From Rhodoferax sp. (lineage in GTDB: Bacteria; Pseudomonadota; Gammaproteobacteria; Burkholderiales; Burkholderiaceae_C), in the NCBI RefSeq assembly GCF_013297935.1, contig NZ_JAAFIX010000008.1, positions 62,001 to 126,000 of the forward strand: a DNA stretch of 64,000 bases, given 5' to 3'. The notes beneath the pieces were generated by a model. The model was not told the DNA's origin and ran no database searches. It was given only the letters and a program-made list of their open reading frames with translations. Both the position numbers and the translations under genes were made by a program. Each line of letters opens with the position of its first letter. Within the stretch, counting starts at the first letter, position 1. Shown one piece after another: positions 5,873 through 13,273 of this stretch.

Positions 5873-7981
5873 TCAAAATGTTTCCCACTCCTGTGATGGT
5901 TCCGAATGGGGAGCGCTTGGTGCCGGTAGCGCCACAGGGTTCGAGGCCGGTGCAGTGCCTCCCCCCACACGCGCCGACGAACCTTTTGATTTGCCCACTG
6001 TTTGCCGGATCTCGGTGTCCAATGACCGGATCGCCATCACGGTGGACTGGGTGGCCTTGGAGAAGTCAGAGCCGCTTGCCAGCAACTTTTTGACACGATC
6101 AGCGTCACCGTGATTGGCTGCTTCGGCAATTGGGGCTGCAGAACGGTGAAACTGGGCATGGCTGTTGAGTAACTTGGTAAACCCAGGTAGCTGCGCCCAT
6201 CGGGCCTGGCCCGTACTGTGAACCCATTTTCCCAATGCACAGCAGTCGTCCCGGCGCACCGTGGCCACGTCAAACTTTTCACCGTCTCGAATGGCATTGC
6301 GAAGGCGCGTTTTCCATTTCAAATGGGCTTCGGTGAATGTACGAACATCAAAGTCCGTACCGGTGGATACCGCAGACGATGCACGCTGTTTTAGGCTGGC
6401 CACATCGCGCTCGGCCACCACGCGCTGGCCCGGACTCAACTGGAACAAACTGAGTTGCAAATCGAACGATTCGATTGGCCCGAAAATGCCTTGGGACGCC
6501 GCAGCCAGCTCTTCCACCATGGCTGCATTTTGCTGCGTGGTGGTGTCAAGTTGCGTAATGGCATCAGACACCTGCGACACCCCCAGTTGCTGTTCACCTG
6601 CGGCGTGGCTAACCTGTTCCAGCACGTTTTGCATATTGCTCACCGCCTCGGCCAAATCGCGCATGCGCGACTGTGCTTCTGCGGTGACCGCATTGCCCGC
6701 ATCCACACGCTGAGTTGACTCTCCAATGAGTTGACGGATTTCCTTGGCCGCTGCGGAGGTGCGTTGGGCCAAAGTGCGCACTTCGCTCGCAACCACGGCA
6801 AACCCGCGCCCCTGCTCACCCGCGCGCGCGGCCTCTACTGCGGCATTGAGTGCCAGGATATTGGTTTGAAAAGCCACCCCCTCAATGACCTGGATGATGT
6901 CGCCAATTTTTCGCGACGACTCGCTGATGGCCTCCATGGTGGAAACCATATTGGCTACGGCCTCTTCACTCAAGCGCGCGGTGTCCTGTGCAGTTTTTCC
7001 GTATTCGGTGCCCTGGGCGGCGGCCGCAGCGGTGTTGCTGGCGGTGCCATTGATTTGCTCCATGGCAGCGGCGGTCTCCTCGATGCTGCTGGCTTGGCTT
7101 TCGGTTCTGGCCGACATATCCATGCTGCCCGAAGCCACTTCTTCCCCCACCCCTCGGAGTTCTAGAACAACGTTTCGGGAATCAGTTAACAGGGTTTGCA
7201 CTGTCACGCGCAACTGCTGCAAGCCCGCGTAGATGCCATCGAAATCACCGCCCTGCGTACCTTCCAACTGCGTCACCAAGTCGCCGCTGGCCAAATTTTC
7301 GATGATGGACTGTGCCCGGCGCACGGGCCTTTGCATGGCATACCATTGCAGCGCGTAACCGCCCACGGCTGCCACCGCAAGCAGGCCCAACGCCATCACC
7401 GGCGGTAAAAGCATTGCCGCTGCGGCAACCAGCAACAACGTGCCCAAATGGATCAATCCCACCACCCCATACGCCCCCAGGGCTGCGCGCAGCCCTTGCG
7501 AGGCGCGCCCCAGCCACCCGGCCCTTTGCACGCGGCCAGAGCGCAACACGGTATGGAGCCGGCCCAGTGCGGCCTCTTCACGCATGCGTGCGTACAACTG
7601 CTCAGCCGCATCGACCTGGCTGCGCTCCGGCACGGTCCGAACCGATATGTAGCCCACCATTTGCCCATCTTTGCGCGTGGGCGTGACATGGGCCTTCACC
7701 CAGTAATGGTCGCCATCTTTGCGCCGGTTCTTGACCATCGCCGACCAAGGCTTTCCACCCTGAATGGTGGCCCACATGTCGCGAAAAGCCTCAGCCGGCA
7801 TGTCAGGGTGGCGGATCATGTTGTGCGCCTGCCCTAGTAACTCGGCCTCAGCAAAACCACTGGCCGCTACAAAGGCATGGTTGCAGTACACGATGCGACC
7901 TTTGAGGTCGGTCACCGACACCAGGGTTTTGGCGGCAGGAAGGATGAACTCTTTTTGGCTAACAGGTCCGTTCTCTCTCAT
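5873..7981 (-). CDS. Methyl-accepting chemotaxis protein, PAS N-terminus and CZB C-terminus
   Basis: A 702-residue Aer-like chemoreceptor. Residues about 10-120 form a PAS domain (FILPAAKTLVSVTDLKG, then NMIRHPDMP, typical of FAD-binding Aer PAS). Two hydrophobic stretches near 165-215 form a membrane hairpin, and a HAMP-like linker follows. The signalling coiled coil spans about 275-500 with the hairpin tip motif FQTNILALNAAVEAARAG. Near 555-630 is a CZB zinc-binding domain (HLKWKTRLRNAI, then DDCCALGKWV and HAQFH). The last five residues, EWETF, match the CheR/CheB-tethering pentapeptide (NWETF in Tar). It probably senses redox or energy state, with zinc or hypochlorite input through CZB. 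It stands alone between gene relics, with no che genes nearby. Confidence 0.92.
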   Translation of the reverse strand: MRENGPVSQKEFILPAAKTLVSVTDLKGRIVYCNHAFVAASGFAEAELLGQAHNMIRHPDMPAEAFRDMWATIQGGKPWSAMVKNRRKDGDHYWVKAHVTPTRKDGQMVGYISVRTVPERSQVDAAEQLYARMREEAALGRLHTVLRSGRVQRAGWLGRASQGLRAALGAYGVVGLIHLGTLLLVAAAAMLLPPVMALGLLAVAAVGGYALQWYAMQRPVRRAQSIIENLASGDLVTQLEGTQGGDFDGIYAGLQQLRVTVQTLLTDSRNVVLELRGVGEEVASGSMDMSARTESQASSIEETAAAMEQINGTASNTAAAAAQGTEYGKTAQDTARLSEEAVANMVSTMEAISESSRKIGDIIQVIEGVAFQTNILALNAAVEAARAGEQGRGFAVVASEVRTLAQRTSAAAKEIRQLIGESTQRVDAGNAVTAEAQSRMRDLAEAVSNMQNVLEQVSHAAGEQQLGVSQVSDAITQLDTTTQQNAAMVEELAAASQGIFGPIESFDLQLSLFQLSPGQRVVAERDVASLKQRASSAVSTGTDFDVRTFTEAHLKWKTRLRNAIRDGEKFDVATVRRDDCCALGKWVHSTGQARWAQLPGFTKLLNSHAQFHRSAAPIAEAANHGDADRVKKLLASGSDFSKATQSTVMAIRSLDTEIRQTVGKSKGSSARVGGGTAPASNPVALPAPSAPHSEPSQEWETF

Positions 7982-8071
7982 GGTTTTTTCCGGTGATTGT
8001 TTTGTAACTGCGTTGCTTTTATGTGCTCAATTCGTAATTAGCCTAGCACATCTATTGGTTCGTCAACGATC

Positions 8072-8245
8072 TTGGGCAGGGAAGATCTATACATCCACAG
8101 CGCGCTGGACAAGGTGGTCATCAATTTCCGCCGTGAAGCCACCGAGGTCGAAGTGATCGGCCTGAACGAAGCCAGCGCCACGCTGGTGGACAAGTTTGCC
8201 GTGCATGACAAAGACGGTGCCGACGACATGCTGATGGGTCACTGA
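8072..8245 (+). pseudogene. C-terminal (STAS) fragment of a SulP anion permease
   Basis: The frame ending in TGA at 8243 reads SALDKVVINFRREATEV and then IGLNEASATLVDKFAVHD, ending MLMGH. This is the tail of the STAS domain of SulP permeases of the type that is followed by a universal stress protein gene in many proteobacteria. About 58 codons remain of an expected 500 or so; upstream the frame hits stops and the chemoreceptor promoter region. The universal stress pseudogene begins 14 bases downstream, keeping the ancestral gene order. Confidence 0.7.
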
Positions 8246-8259
8246 GAGGACACAAAACC

Positions 8260-8966
8260 ATGAAAAACGACAACAAAGTGCTAGCCTATGTGGATCAATA
8301 CCACTTCGCCGATTACGGAGCCGACTACGCGACATGGGCCGCCCGCCGCAAGGACGCATCTTCCTGAACCGCCTGCGGGAGCGGGCCGTTGCTGCCGGGG
8401 TCAAACACGTCGATGTGCGGCAACGCCATGGCGCACTGGAAGAGACACTGGCCGAGCAAGAGCAGGGCGTGCGCCTGTTGGTCCTGGGATGCCGGGGCGA
8501 GGCAGCGCAAACGTCGCAGCGCGACCTTGGCCGCAACGTCGAGGCCGTGATTCGCGCCCTGCATAAACCGATCCTGACGGTAACGGAGAGCTTCACGGAA
8601 CCCAAGCGCGTGATGATCGCCTTCGATGGCAGCACCATCACCCGGCGCGGCGTTGAAATGGTCGCAGTCAGCCCCTTGTTTCGTGGCCTGCCGATCTACC
8701 TGCTGATGTCCGGCAAGGAAAGCCAAGACGCGCCCAAGCAACTCCAATGGGCCAAGACCACCTTGGAAGCCGCTGGCTTTGAGGTGACGGCAGTGCTGAT
8801 CCCCGGTGACGCCCAGAGCGTCATTGCCAAGACGGTCAAGGAGCAATCCGTCGACATGCTCATCATGGGTGCTTTTGGCCATTCGCCACTGCGCAGCCTG
8901 TTGCTGGGCAGCAAGACGGCCGACCTGCTGCGTTCATCGACCATCCCCACGCTCTTGCTGCGCTAA
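8260..8966 (+). pseudogene. Universal stress protein (tandem Usp domains), broken by deletion and frameshift
   Basis: ATG at 8260 opens a frame MKNDNKVLAYVDQYHFADY typical of tandem Usp proteins, running about 30 residues to AARR before meeting a TGA at 8365. The downstream part lies in another frame from about 8348 (QGRIFLNRLRERA) to the stop at 8966. The end of domain 1 and the whole of domain 2 are intact, including the nucleotide-binding loop GAFGHSPLRSLLLGS. Compared with about 280 residues in intact relatives, roughly 50 codons of domain 1 are missing at the junction near 8347-8352. An in-frame restart at 8334 would give a truncated 210-residue protein, which may or may not be made. Confidence 0.75.
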
Positions 8967-8973
8967 ATCGCCA

Positions 8974-9192
8974 TCAAGGGCAACAACTGCCCTTGCCGCG
9001 TTCCTGAATTGGTGGGCACGGCACCGTGCCATAAGAGCAATAGACGCAACAGTCACCCGGCTTCGGTTTGAGCACCGTGTGACACTGCTCGCACTCGTAG
9101 AACCACTGGCAGGCGTCGGTGGGCATGGTTTCCGTCTTGGCGTGACCGCACTCGGGACAGGTCAGGGTCGATTCCAGAATCACCGTTGTCAC
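8974..9192 (-). CDS. Small cysteine-rich GDCC-type protein of the mer locus
   Basis: A 72-residue protein with 11 cysteines: CPEC near residue 12, C28, CEQC at 34-37, [10 protein letters not shown] at 47-54, PCPP at 58-61 and a terminal SCCP. The GDCCVxCSYG block defines a conserved family of unknown function that I recall beside merT/merP genes. The paired CxxC motifs look like a zinc ribbon or a thiol-rich metal chelator. It starts with GTG at 9192, overlapping the merP stop (GTGA), so it is translationally coupled to merP. The sequence of its 3' end also occurs as a relic at 5241. A role in binding imported Hg(II) is inference. Confidence 0.85.
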   Translation of the reverse strand: MTTVILESTLTCPECGHAKTETMPTDACQWFYECEQCHTVLKPKPGDCCVYCSYGTVPCPPIQERGKGSCCP

Positions 9193-9473
9193 TTGGCGGC
9201 GCCCAGTACGGTGGAGGGATAACCGGCATCCTTGGTGGCGAGCCTGAGTGCCTCAGCGTTTGTTTTCGCGTCATCGAACGTTACTTTGGCCTCGCGCCGC
9301 TCCAGGTTCACTTCGGCTTTGTTCACGCCCGGCACTTTGGTCAACGCCTTCTTGACGGTGATCGGGCAGGCGGCACAGTTCATGTCCGGCACGGACAACG
9401 TGACGGTTTGCGTGGCTGCCCAGAGGGGCGATGTCAGTGTGGCCAAAGCGGCCAGTGCAACAAGTTTCTTCAT
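9189..9473 (-). CDS. merP: Periplasmic mercury-binding protein MerP
   Basis: A 94-residue protein: signal peptide (residues 1-20, cleavage after a WAA-type site) followed by a heavy-metal-associated domain with the Hg-binding motif MNCAAC, Cys33 and Cys36. MerP captures Hg(II) in the periplasm and passes it to MerT. The gene starts 12 bases after merT and its stop overlaps the start of the cysteine-rich protein gene. Full length for the family. Confidence 0.95.
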   Translation of the reverse strand: MKKLVALAALATLTSPLWAATQTVTLSVPDMNCAACPITVKKALTKVPGVNKAEVNLERREAKVTFDDAKTNAEALRLATKDAGYPSTVLGAAK

Positions 9474-9485
9474 GGCAAGTTCCTT

Positions 9486-9857
9486 TCAGTAAAACAACGG
9501 GGCGACCAACGGGAACCCCAACGCCACCAGCACCAGGCCCACAACGATCCAGAACAGCGCCTTGTAGCTGTGGTTGACCTGTGGCAATGCGCAGACCTGC
9601 CCAGGCTCACAGGCGGCAGCCGGCCGCCAAATGCGCCGGTAGGCAAGCAACAGCGCCACGACCGCCGCGCCAATAAAGAGAGGTCGATAGGGCTCAAGAA
9701 GCGTCAGGTTGCTGATCCACGCGCCGGAAATGCCGAGTGTGATCAGCACCAAGGGTCCGAGGCAACAGGTCGAGGCGAGGATGGCCGCCAAACCACCGGT
9801 CAGCAGCGCGCCGCGACCGCCGCTATTGGTCAATTCGGTTGGGGAATCTGGTTTCAT
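9486..9857 (-). CDS. merT: Mercuric ion transport protein MerT
   Basis: A 123-residue inner-membrane Hg(II) importer with three hydrophobic helices. The helix-1 pair STCCLGP (Cys31, Cys32) and the cytoplasmic loop pair CEPGQVC (Cys83, Cys89) are the relay ligands known from Tn501 and Tn21 MerT. ATG at 9857 is the only plausible start; a TTG eight codons in has no ribosome binding site. The start lies six bases downstream of the -10 element of the mer promoter, so the message would be essentially leaderless. It leads the operon merT-merP-cysteine-rich protein. No merA follows. Confidence 0.95.
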   Translation of the reverse strand: MKPDSPTELTNSGGRGALLTGGLAAILASTCCLGPLVLITLGISGAWISNLTLLEPYRPLFIGAAVVALLLAYRRIWRPAAACEPGQVCALPQVNHSYKALFWIVVGLVLVALGFPLVAPLFY

Positions 9858-9860
9858 GCC

Positions 9861-9899
9861 GTAAGATTACTTCCGTACCTAAGTACGGAGTCAAGCGCC
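9861..9899 (-). promoter_or_regulatory. MerR operator and divergent mer promoter
   Basis: Reading leftward, TTGACT (complement of 9889-9894) and TAATCT (complement of 9864-9869) form -35 and -10 boxes with the unusual 19-bp spacer typical of MerR-activated promoters. Inside the spacer is the perfect operator dyad CCGTAC-N4-GTACGG (9873-9888). This agrees almost exactly with the classical mer operator. The -10 box ends seven bases before the merT ATG. merR starts at 9900 on the other side. Confidence 0.95.
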
Positions 9900-10307
9900 A
9901 TGAACCACCCATCTGAAAATCTGACCATCGGCGTTCTTGCCGAAGCCGCCGACGTCAGTGTCGAGACGATCCGCTTCTACCAGCGCAAGGGGCTGATGCA
10001 GGCGCCGGACCGCCCCCATGGGGGCATACGTCGCTACGGTGAAGCTGATTTGGCGCGCGTGCGTTTCATCAAGTCAGCCCAGCGCCTGGGCTTCAGCCTC
10101 GACGAGATCTCCGACTTGCTGCAACTGGAGGATGGCGCGCATTGCGCTGAGGCACGCCAGCAGGCCGAGCGCAAGTTGACCGATGTGCGCACACGCCTGG
10201 CCGACCTGCATCGCATCGAAACCGTCTTACAGGACCTGGTGCAGCGTTGCTGCGCCGCCAAGGGCAGGGTGCGCTGTCCCTTGATTGCGTCGCTGCAGGA
10301 GGCATGA
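9900..10307 (+). CDS. merR: Hg(II)-responsive regulator MerR
   Basis: A 135-residue MerR protein: winged helix-turn-helix at residues 8-75 ([20 protein letters not shown]), dimerisation helix, and the three Hg ligands Cys82 (GAHCAEA), Cys117 and Cys126 (RCPLIASLQ) at exactly the Tn501 positions. This marks it as a mercury sensor rather than a Cu, Zn or Cd homologue. ATG at 9900 follows CGGAG and lies next to the operator. Longer upstream reading in this frame crosses merT and merP and is not real. The stop overlaps the start of a ynfA-like gene (ATGA), so the two are co-translated. MerR represses and, with Hg(II), activates merT. Confidence 0.95.
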   Translation: MNHPSENLTIGVLAEAADVSVETIRFYQRKGLMQAPDRPHGGIRRYGEADLARVRFIKSAQRLGFSLDEISDLLQLEDGAHCAEARQQAERKLTDVRTRLADLHRIETVLQDLVQRCCAAKGRVRCPLIASLQEA

Positions 10308-10645
10308 ATATGGACATGTTGAAAGTCACCCTGCTGTTTGGCGTCACGGCGGTGGCCGAAATCGTTGGTTGCTACCTGCCTTGGCTCGTTATCAAGCAGG
10401 GCAAGGCCGCATGGCTACTGATACCCGCCGCCATGTCGCTGGCTTTGTTTGCCTGGATGTTGACGCTGCACCCATCTGCGGCTGGGCGCACGTATGCAGC
10501 CTATGGGGGGATGTACATCGCCGTGGCGCTGGCCTGGCTCTATTTCGTGGATGGTGTGGCGCTGACCCGCTGGGACATCGCCGGGGCCGGCATCGCCTTG
10601 ATCGGCATGGCAGTCATCGTGCTGCAGCCTCCGCCGGCAGGGTGA
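10304..10645 (+). CDS. YnfA-family (UPF0060) small membrane protein
   Basis: A 113-residue protein with four hydrophobic helices. [18 protein letters not shown] and [12 protein letters not shown] in the second half are hallmarks of the UPF0060/YnfA family, which has the fold and size of small multidrug resistance exporters. ATG at 10304 follows AGGAGGC and overlaps the merR stop. YnfA homologues have been linked to drug efflux; a link to mercury is not established. Coupling to merR means its supply follows the level of the regulator, not the inducible merTP transcript, unless merR is itself induced. The context suggests export of metal or metal-thiol complexes, which is inference. Confidence 0.9.
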   Translation: MNMDMLKVTLLFGVTAVAEIVGCYLPWLVIKQGKAAWLLIPAAMSLALFAWMLTLHPSAAGRTYAAYGGMYIAVALAWLYFVDGVALTRWDIAGAGIALIGMAVIVLQPPPAG

Positions 10646-10669
10646 CGTATAGACATATCGGGTACGGTT

Positions 10670-11224
10670 TTAACCCGGTCCCGAATGGGGAGCGTCAAGT
10701 GGTGGGCGGGGCACAAAGTCCTCGACATGTCCTGTGGTATCGATTCTGACCTTACAAGCCGTGGTCATTCGGTCCTTCAATCTTTGCCGCGCGCGCTGAA
10801 GGCGGGATTTTGCTGCGCTGAGATTAAGCCCTGCATGCGTGGCATAGTCGGCCTGCGACATACCCTGAAGATCACAAAAGGTGATGGCCTCCCTGTCCAA
10901 ATCACTGAGCTCTGACAGCACCCGAGGCAGACACGCTGTGAGTTCATCCACGGCATCCGATTCGCCGCCGGCGGCCACCAGGTCTTCTGGCAATTCGACC
11001 ATCTCGCGTTGAAGCTTGAGGCGGTCCGCCAGCGTGTTCCGGGTGACTTCAAACAGCCATGCTCTGGCGTTTTGGACACTGCAAAATTGGTTTCCCTGGC
11101 GCAGTGCCTTCATGAACACATCCTGCATCAGGTCGTCCGCATCTTGTGCTTGGCTCAGCCGACGGCGCAGCCATGACCGCAACTCGGCGGCGTACAGTTT
11201 CCAGGCGGTGTCCAAGCAATTCAT
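10670..11224 (-). CDS. ECF-type RNA polymerase sigma factor (SigZ-like)
   Basis: A 184-residue sigma-70 family protein with region 2 (DADDLMQDVFMKAL near residues 29-42, then ARAWLFEVTRNTLADRLK) and region 4 (DLQGMSQADYATHAGLNLSA with SRLQRARQRL near residues 118-148). The spacing fits ECF factors of the SigZ type. The C-terminal 30 residues extend beyond region 4 and contain one Cys (TACKVR). No anti-sigma factor gene is adjacent; downstream is ynfA, converging with only 24 bases between stops. Divergently, a degraded secreted ORF occupies 11264-11470. Target genes cannot be named from this window. Confidence 0.88.
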   Translation of the reverse strand: MNCLDTAWKLYAAELRSWLRRRLSQAQDADDLMQDVFMKALRQGNQFCSVQNARAWLFEVTRNTLADRLKLQREMVELPEDLVAAGGESDAVDELTACLPRVLSELSDLDREAITFCDLQGMSQADYATHAGLNLSAAKSRLQRARQRLKDRMTTACKVRIDTTGHVEDFVPRPPLDAPHSGPG

Positions 11225-11538
11225 CAGAGCTTCACTTTACAGGGTTGCGAATTGAGTAGATTGATGGCAGGTTGCATGGCCCGTACTTTAAAAGGCAACA
11301 CTTTGCTGACTTCGGTGGTTCTCTCTATCGTCATGCCTGCGGTCCTTGCGCAAGTCGCTGCTGGCCCAAGGGCAGGCGCACCCTGATGCGGTCTTGGACT
11401 TGCTATCCAAACCGCAGCAAGGCCCGTTCACCAGAGCGGATGGCGAAGGAATGTCGGCGTGCCGGCATTGATTTCGGAGTTCGCTCGCACTGCTATGGGT
11501 CGCAAGTAGCCACCTGAAATAGGCCCTCCCAAGACTTT
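11225..11538. other. Intergenic stretch with a disrupted signal-peptide ORF
   Basis: From ATG 11264 or 11276 (plus) a short frame encodes a typical signal peptide (ARTLKGNTLLTSVVLS, then PAVLAQ) but stops at 11384. The overlapping frame from about 11343 continues as RKSLLAQGQAHPDAVLDLLS, then PFTRADGEGM, to a TGA near 11468. Together they look like one small secreted protein broken by a frameshift near 11345. The ribosome binding site is weak and I do not recognise the family. It sits divergent to the ECF sigma factor gene, a common place for a target gene. Nothing else is visible here. Confidence 0.35.
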
Positions 11539-12033
11539 CTAGCACCGCAATCGTGCGATGACTGCGGACAGCGCAAACACAGCAATCCCCACCCACTTGA
11601 AAGCCGCGCACAGACCCGCTACCAAGTACCAAGTAGCGCCCGAAGGCGCAGCCAAAGCGTCGCCCTGTGTCAGCCCCCAGTGCAGCAGGTTCTCCCCAGC
11701 GTCACACAGTGCCGCCAGTGGCAACAGCAGTGCTACCCAACGCAGGGGCAGCCATGTCGCCAGAGGTCGAAAAACACGGGTACGTGCCACGGCCAAGTAA
11801 CCGGCCGCGCTGTAGCTCAGCAGCAGAAGCCCATCGACGGCCAAGTGGGTGCGAAAGCGTTGTACGCCTTCGGGGCCCCACGCTTGCAGTACTTGGGCAA
11901 AAGCATTCGGGGTAAAAGTGAACTGCAGCGCGACCACACTGGGTTGCAAAGGCGCCAGGTAGATGCCCAGCCCGCCAAACAAGAGAGCGCAGGCCACTGC
12001 GGCCAGTTTCAGGGGCGCGGTGGGTGCGGGCAT
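11539..12033 (-). CDS. Hypothetical four-helix membrane protein
   Basis: A 164-residue protein with four predicted transmembrane helices at about residues 8-28, 62-85, 95-115 and 135-160. A periplasmic or loop segment between helices 1 and 2 (FTPNAFAQVLQAWG) resembles similar uncharacterised Burkholderiales membrane proteins. The acidic motif CDAGENLLHW lies at the end of helix 3. I do not recognise a named family. Its gene lies 11 bases downstream of the lipoprotein gene on the same strand, so the two are probably co-transcribed. Confidence 0.75.
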   Translation of the reverse strand: MPAPTAPLKLAAVACALLFGGLGIYLAPLQPSVVALQFTFTPNAFAQVLQAWGPEGVQRFRTHLAVDGLLLLSYSAAGYLAVARTRVFRPLATWLPLRWVALLLPLAALCDAGENLLHWGLTQGDALAAPSGATWYLVAGLCAAFKWVGIAVFALSAVIARLRC

Positions 12034-12044
12034 GGAGGGGGCGT

Positions 12045-12404
12045 TTAGCGCGGGTTCTCGAAGAACAGGTAGTTGGAGCCGTAGTCGCTGATTTCGAAAT
12101 ACACCTTCTTCTCGCCGCTGTCTGCGGTGAAGTTCAGGTTCTCGTCCAACACGCCATAGCCAAAGCGATAGGGGCGCGGCTTGCCATCGTCAGTGCCCAT
12201 GGCGGTGCTGAGTTTGTCGATTTTGATAAAGCGGCGCACGAGCTTGTCGCCCGCATAAAACTCCAGAACACCGTTGGTGCCGGTCCAGTTCTGGATTTCA
12301 CGGCCCAGCTTGTTTTGTTGCTCCTGGGTGCAAGCAACCAAGCCAAATACGGCTATAGCCCCCACTAATAGTGCGCAGGCAGCTCTCATTTTCGTAGCAA
12401 ACAT
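12045..12404 (-). CDS. Hypothetical lipoprotein
   Basis: A 119-residue lipoprotein precursor. A type II signal peptide ends in the lipobox LVAC at about residue 25. The mature part begins TQEQQNKLGREIQNWTGTNG and contains aromatic-rich strands (FGYGVLDENLNF, YGSNYLFFENPR). Three consecutive ATG codons occur at 12410, 12407 and 12404; the third is chosen because GGGAG sits six bases before it. The family is not recognised, but the length and layout match small outer-membrane-facing lipoproteins. The gene follows rlmB by 33 bases and may be read from the same transcript. Confidence 0.75.
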   Translation of the reverse strand: MFATKMRAACALLVGAIAVFGLVACTQEQQNKLGREIQNWTGTNGVLEFYAGDKLVRRFIKIDKLSTAMGTDDGKPRPYRFGYGVLDENLNFTADSGEKKVYFEISDYGSNYLFFENPR

Positions 12405-12437
12405 CATCATCTCCCAGAGGTAAAAAACCGAATAGCC

Positions 12438-13208
12438 TTAGTGAGTGCGCTGGCGCAGTGCTTCGTACAGGCACACGCCACTGGCGACCGACACATTCAG
12501 GCTCTCCACCGCGCCCTGCATGGGAATGCTCACCAATTGGTCGCAAGTTTTGGCGGTGAGTTGGCGCATGCCGTCGCCCTCGGCGCCCAGCACCAAGGCC
12601 ACGGGGCCTTTGAGGTCGGCCTGGTACAGGTCGCTGGTTGCCTGGTCGCTGGTGCCAATGATCCAGATGTTGCGCTCTTTGAGCTCGTTGAGCGTGCGCG
12701 CCAGGTTGGTCACCATGAAGTAAGGCACGGTTTCGGCAGCACCACTGGCGACCTTGGCCACGGTGGCGTTGATGCCGGCGGCGTGGTCTTTGGGGGCGAT
12801 CACGCAGTGGGCACCGGCGCCGTCGGCCACCCGCAAGCAGGCGCCGAGGTTGTGCGGGTCGGTCACGCCGTCCAACACCAGAATCAGCGGTTGGGTGCGT
12901 TTTTCCAGTGGCAGCTCGGCGTTGGCGGCTTCGAGGTTTTCCAGCAGTTCGTCCAGCGAGTGCACTTGCTTGAGCTCGTGCACGCGGGCCGCCACGCCCT
13001 GGTGACCGTGGCTGCCAGCCAACTTGGCAAGGCGCATGCCATCGGCCTCAATCACACGGACACCGGCTTCAGCCACCCGCTCCAGAAACTGGCGCATGCG
13101 GGCATCACGCCGGGTGGGCTCGTAATAAATTTCAACAATGGATTTGGGCGCGGTCTTCAAACGCACACCCACGGCATGGAAGCCGAATAGAACTTTGGGA
13201 GATGACAT
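12438..13208 (-). CDS. rlmB: 23S rRNA (guanosine-2251-2'-O)-methyltransferase RlmB
   Basis: A 256-residue SpoU/TrmH-family SAM-dependent methyltransferase that modifies G2251 of 23S rRNA in the peptidyl-transferase P loop. Residues 1-80 form the substrate-binding domain beginning [13 protein letters not shown]. The knotted catalytic domain shows motif 1 [15 protein letters not shown], motif 2 [10 protein letters not shown] and motif 3 [18 protein letters not shown] at 13208 is chosen because homologues start at this point; a 20-residue upstream extension is unlike the family. It lies 65 bases downstream of the ABC ATPase gene on the same strand. Confidence 0.95.
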   Translation of the reverse strand: MSSPKVLFGFHAVGVRLKTAPKSIVEIYYEPTRRDARMRQFLERVAEAGVRVIEADGMRLAKLAGSHGHQGVAARVHELKQVHSLDELLENLEAANAELPLEKRTQPLILVLDGVTDPHNLGACLRVADGAGAHCVIAPKDHAAGINATVAKVASGAAETVPYFMVTNLARTLNELKERNIWIIGTSDQATSDLYQADLKGPVALVLGAEGDGMRQLTAKTCDQLVSIPMQGAVESLNVSVASGVCLYEALRQRTH

Positions 13209-13273
13209 GCCCCGATTATCGGGCCTTGGAGCGAGGTGCCCTGTATCGCCAGCGGCCACGGGGGCCAATCAAG

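Noticed and set aside
9186..9899. N-terminal extension of MerR of over 200 residues
   Set aside because: The extension is the complement of merT and merP; the real start at 9900 is fixed by homology and by the operator position.
5878..10700. Shared 14-base string CCGAATGGGGAGCG near 5905 and 10681 as a repeat or att site
   Set aside because: It falls in the C-terminal coding ends of the chemoreceptor and the sigma factor, has no extended similarity and is short enough to be chance.
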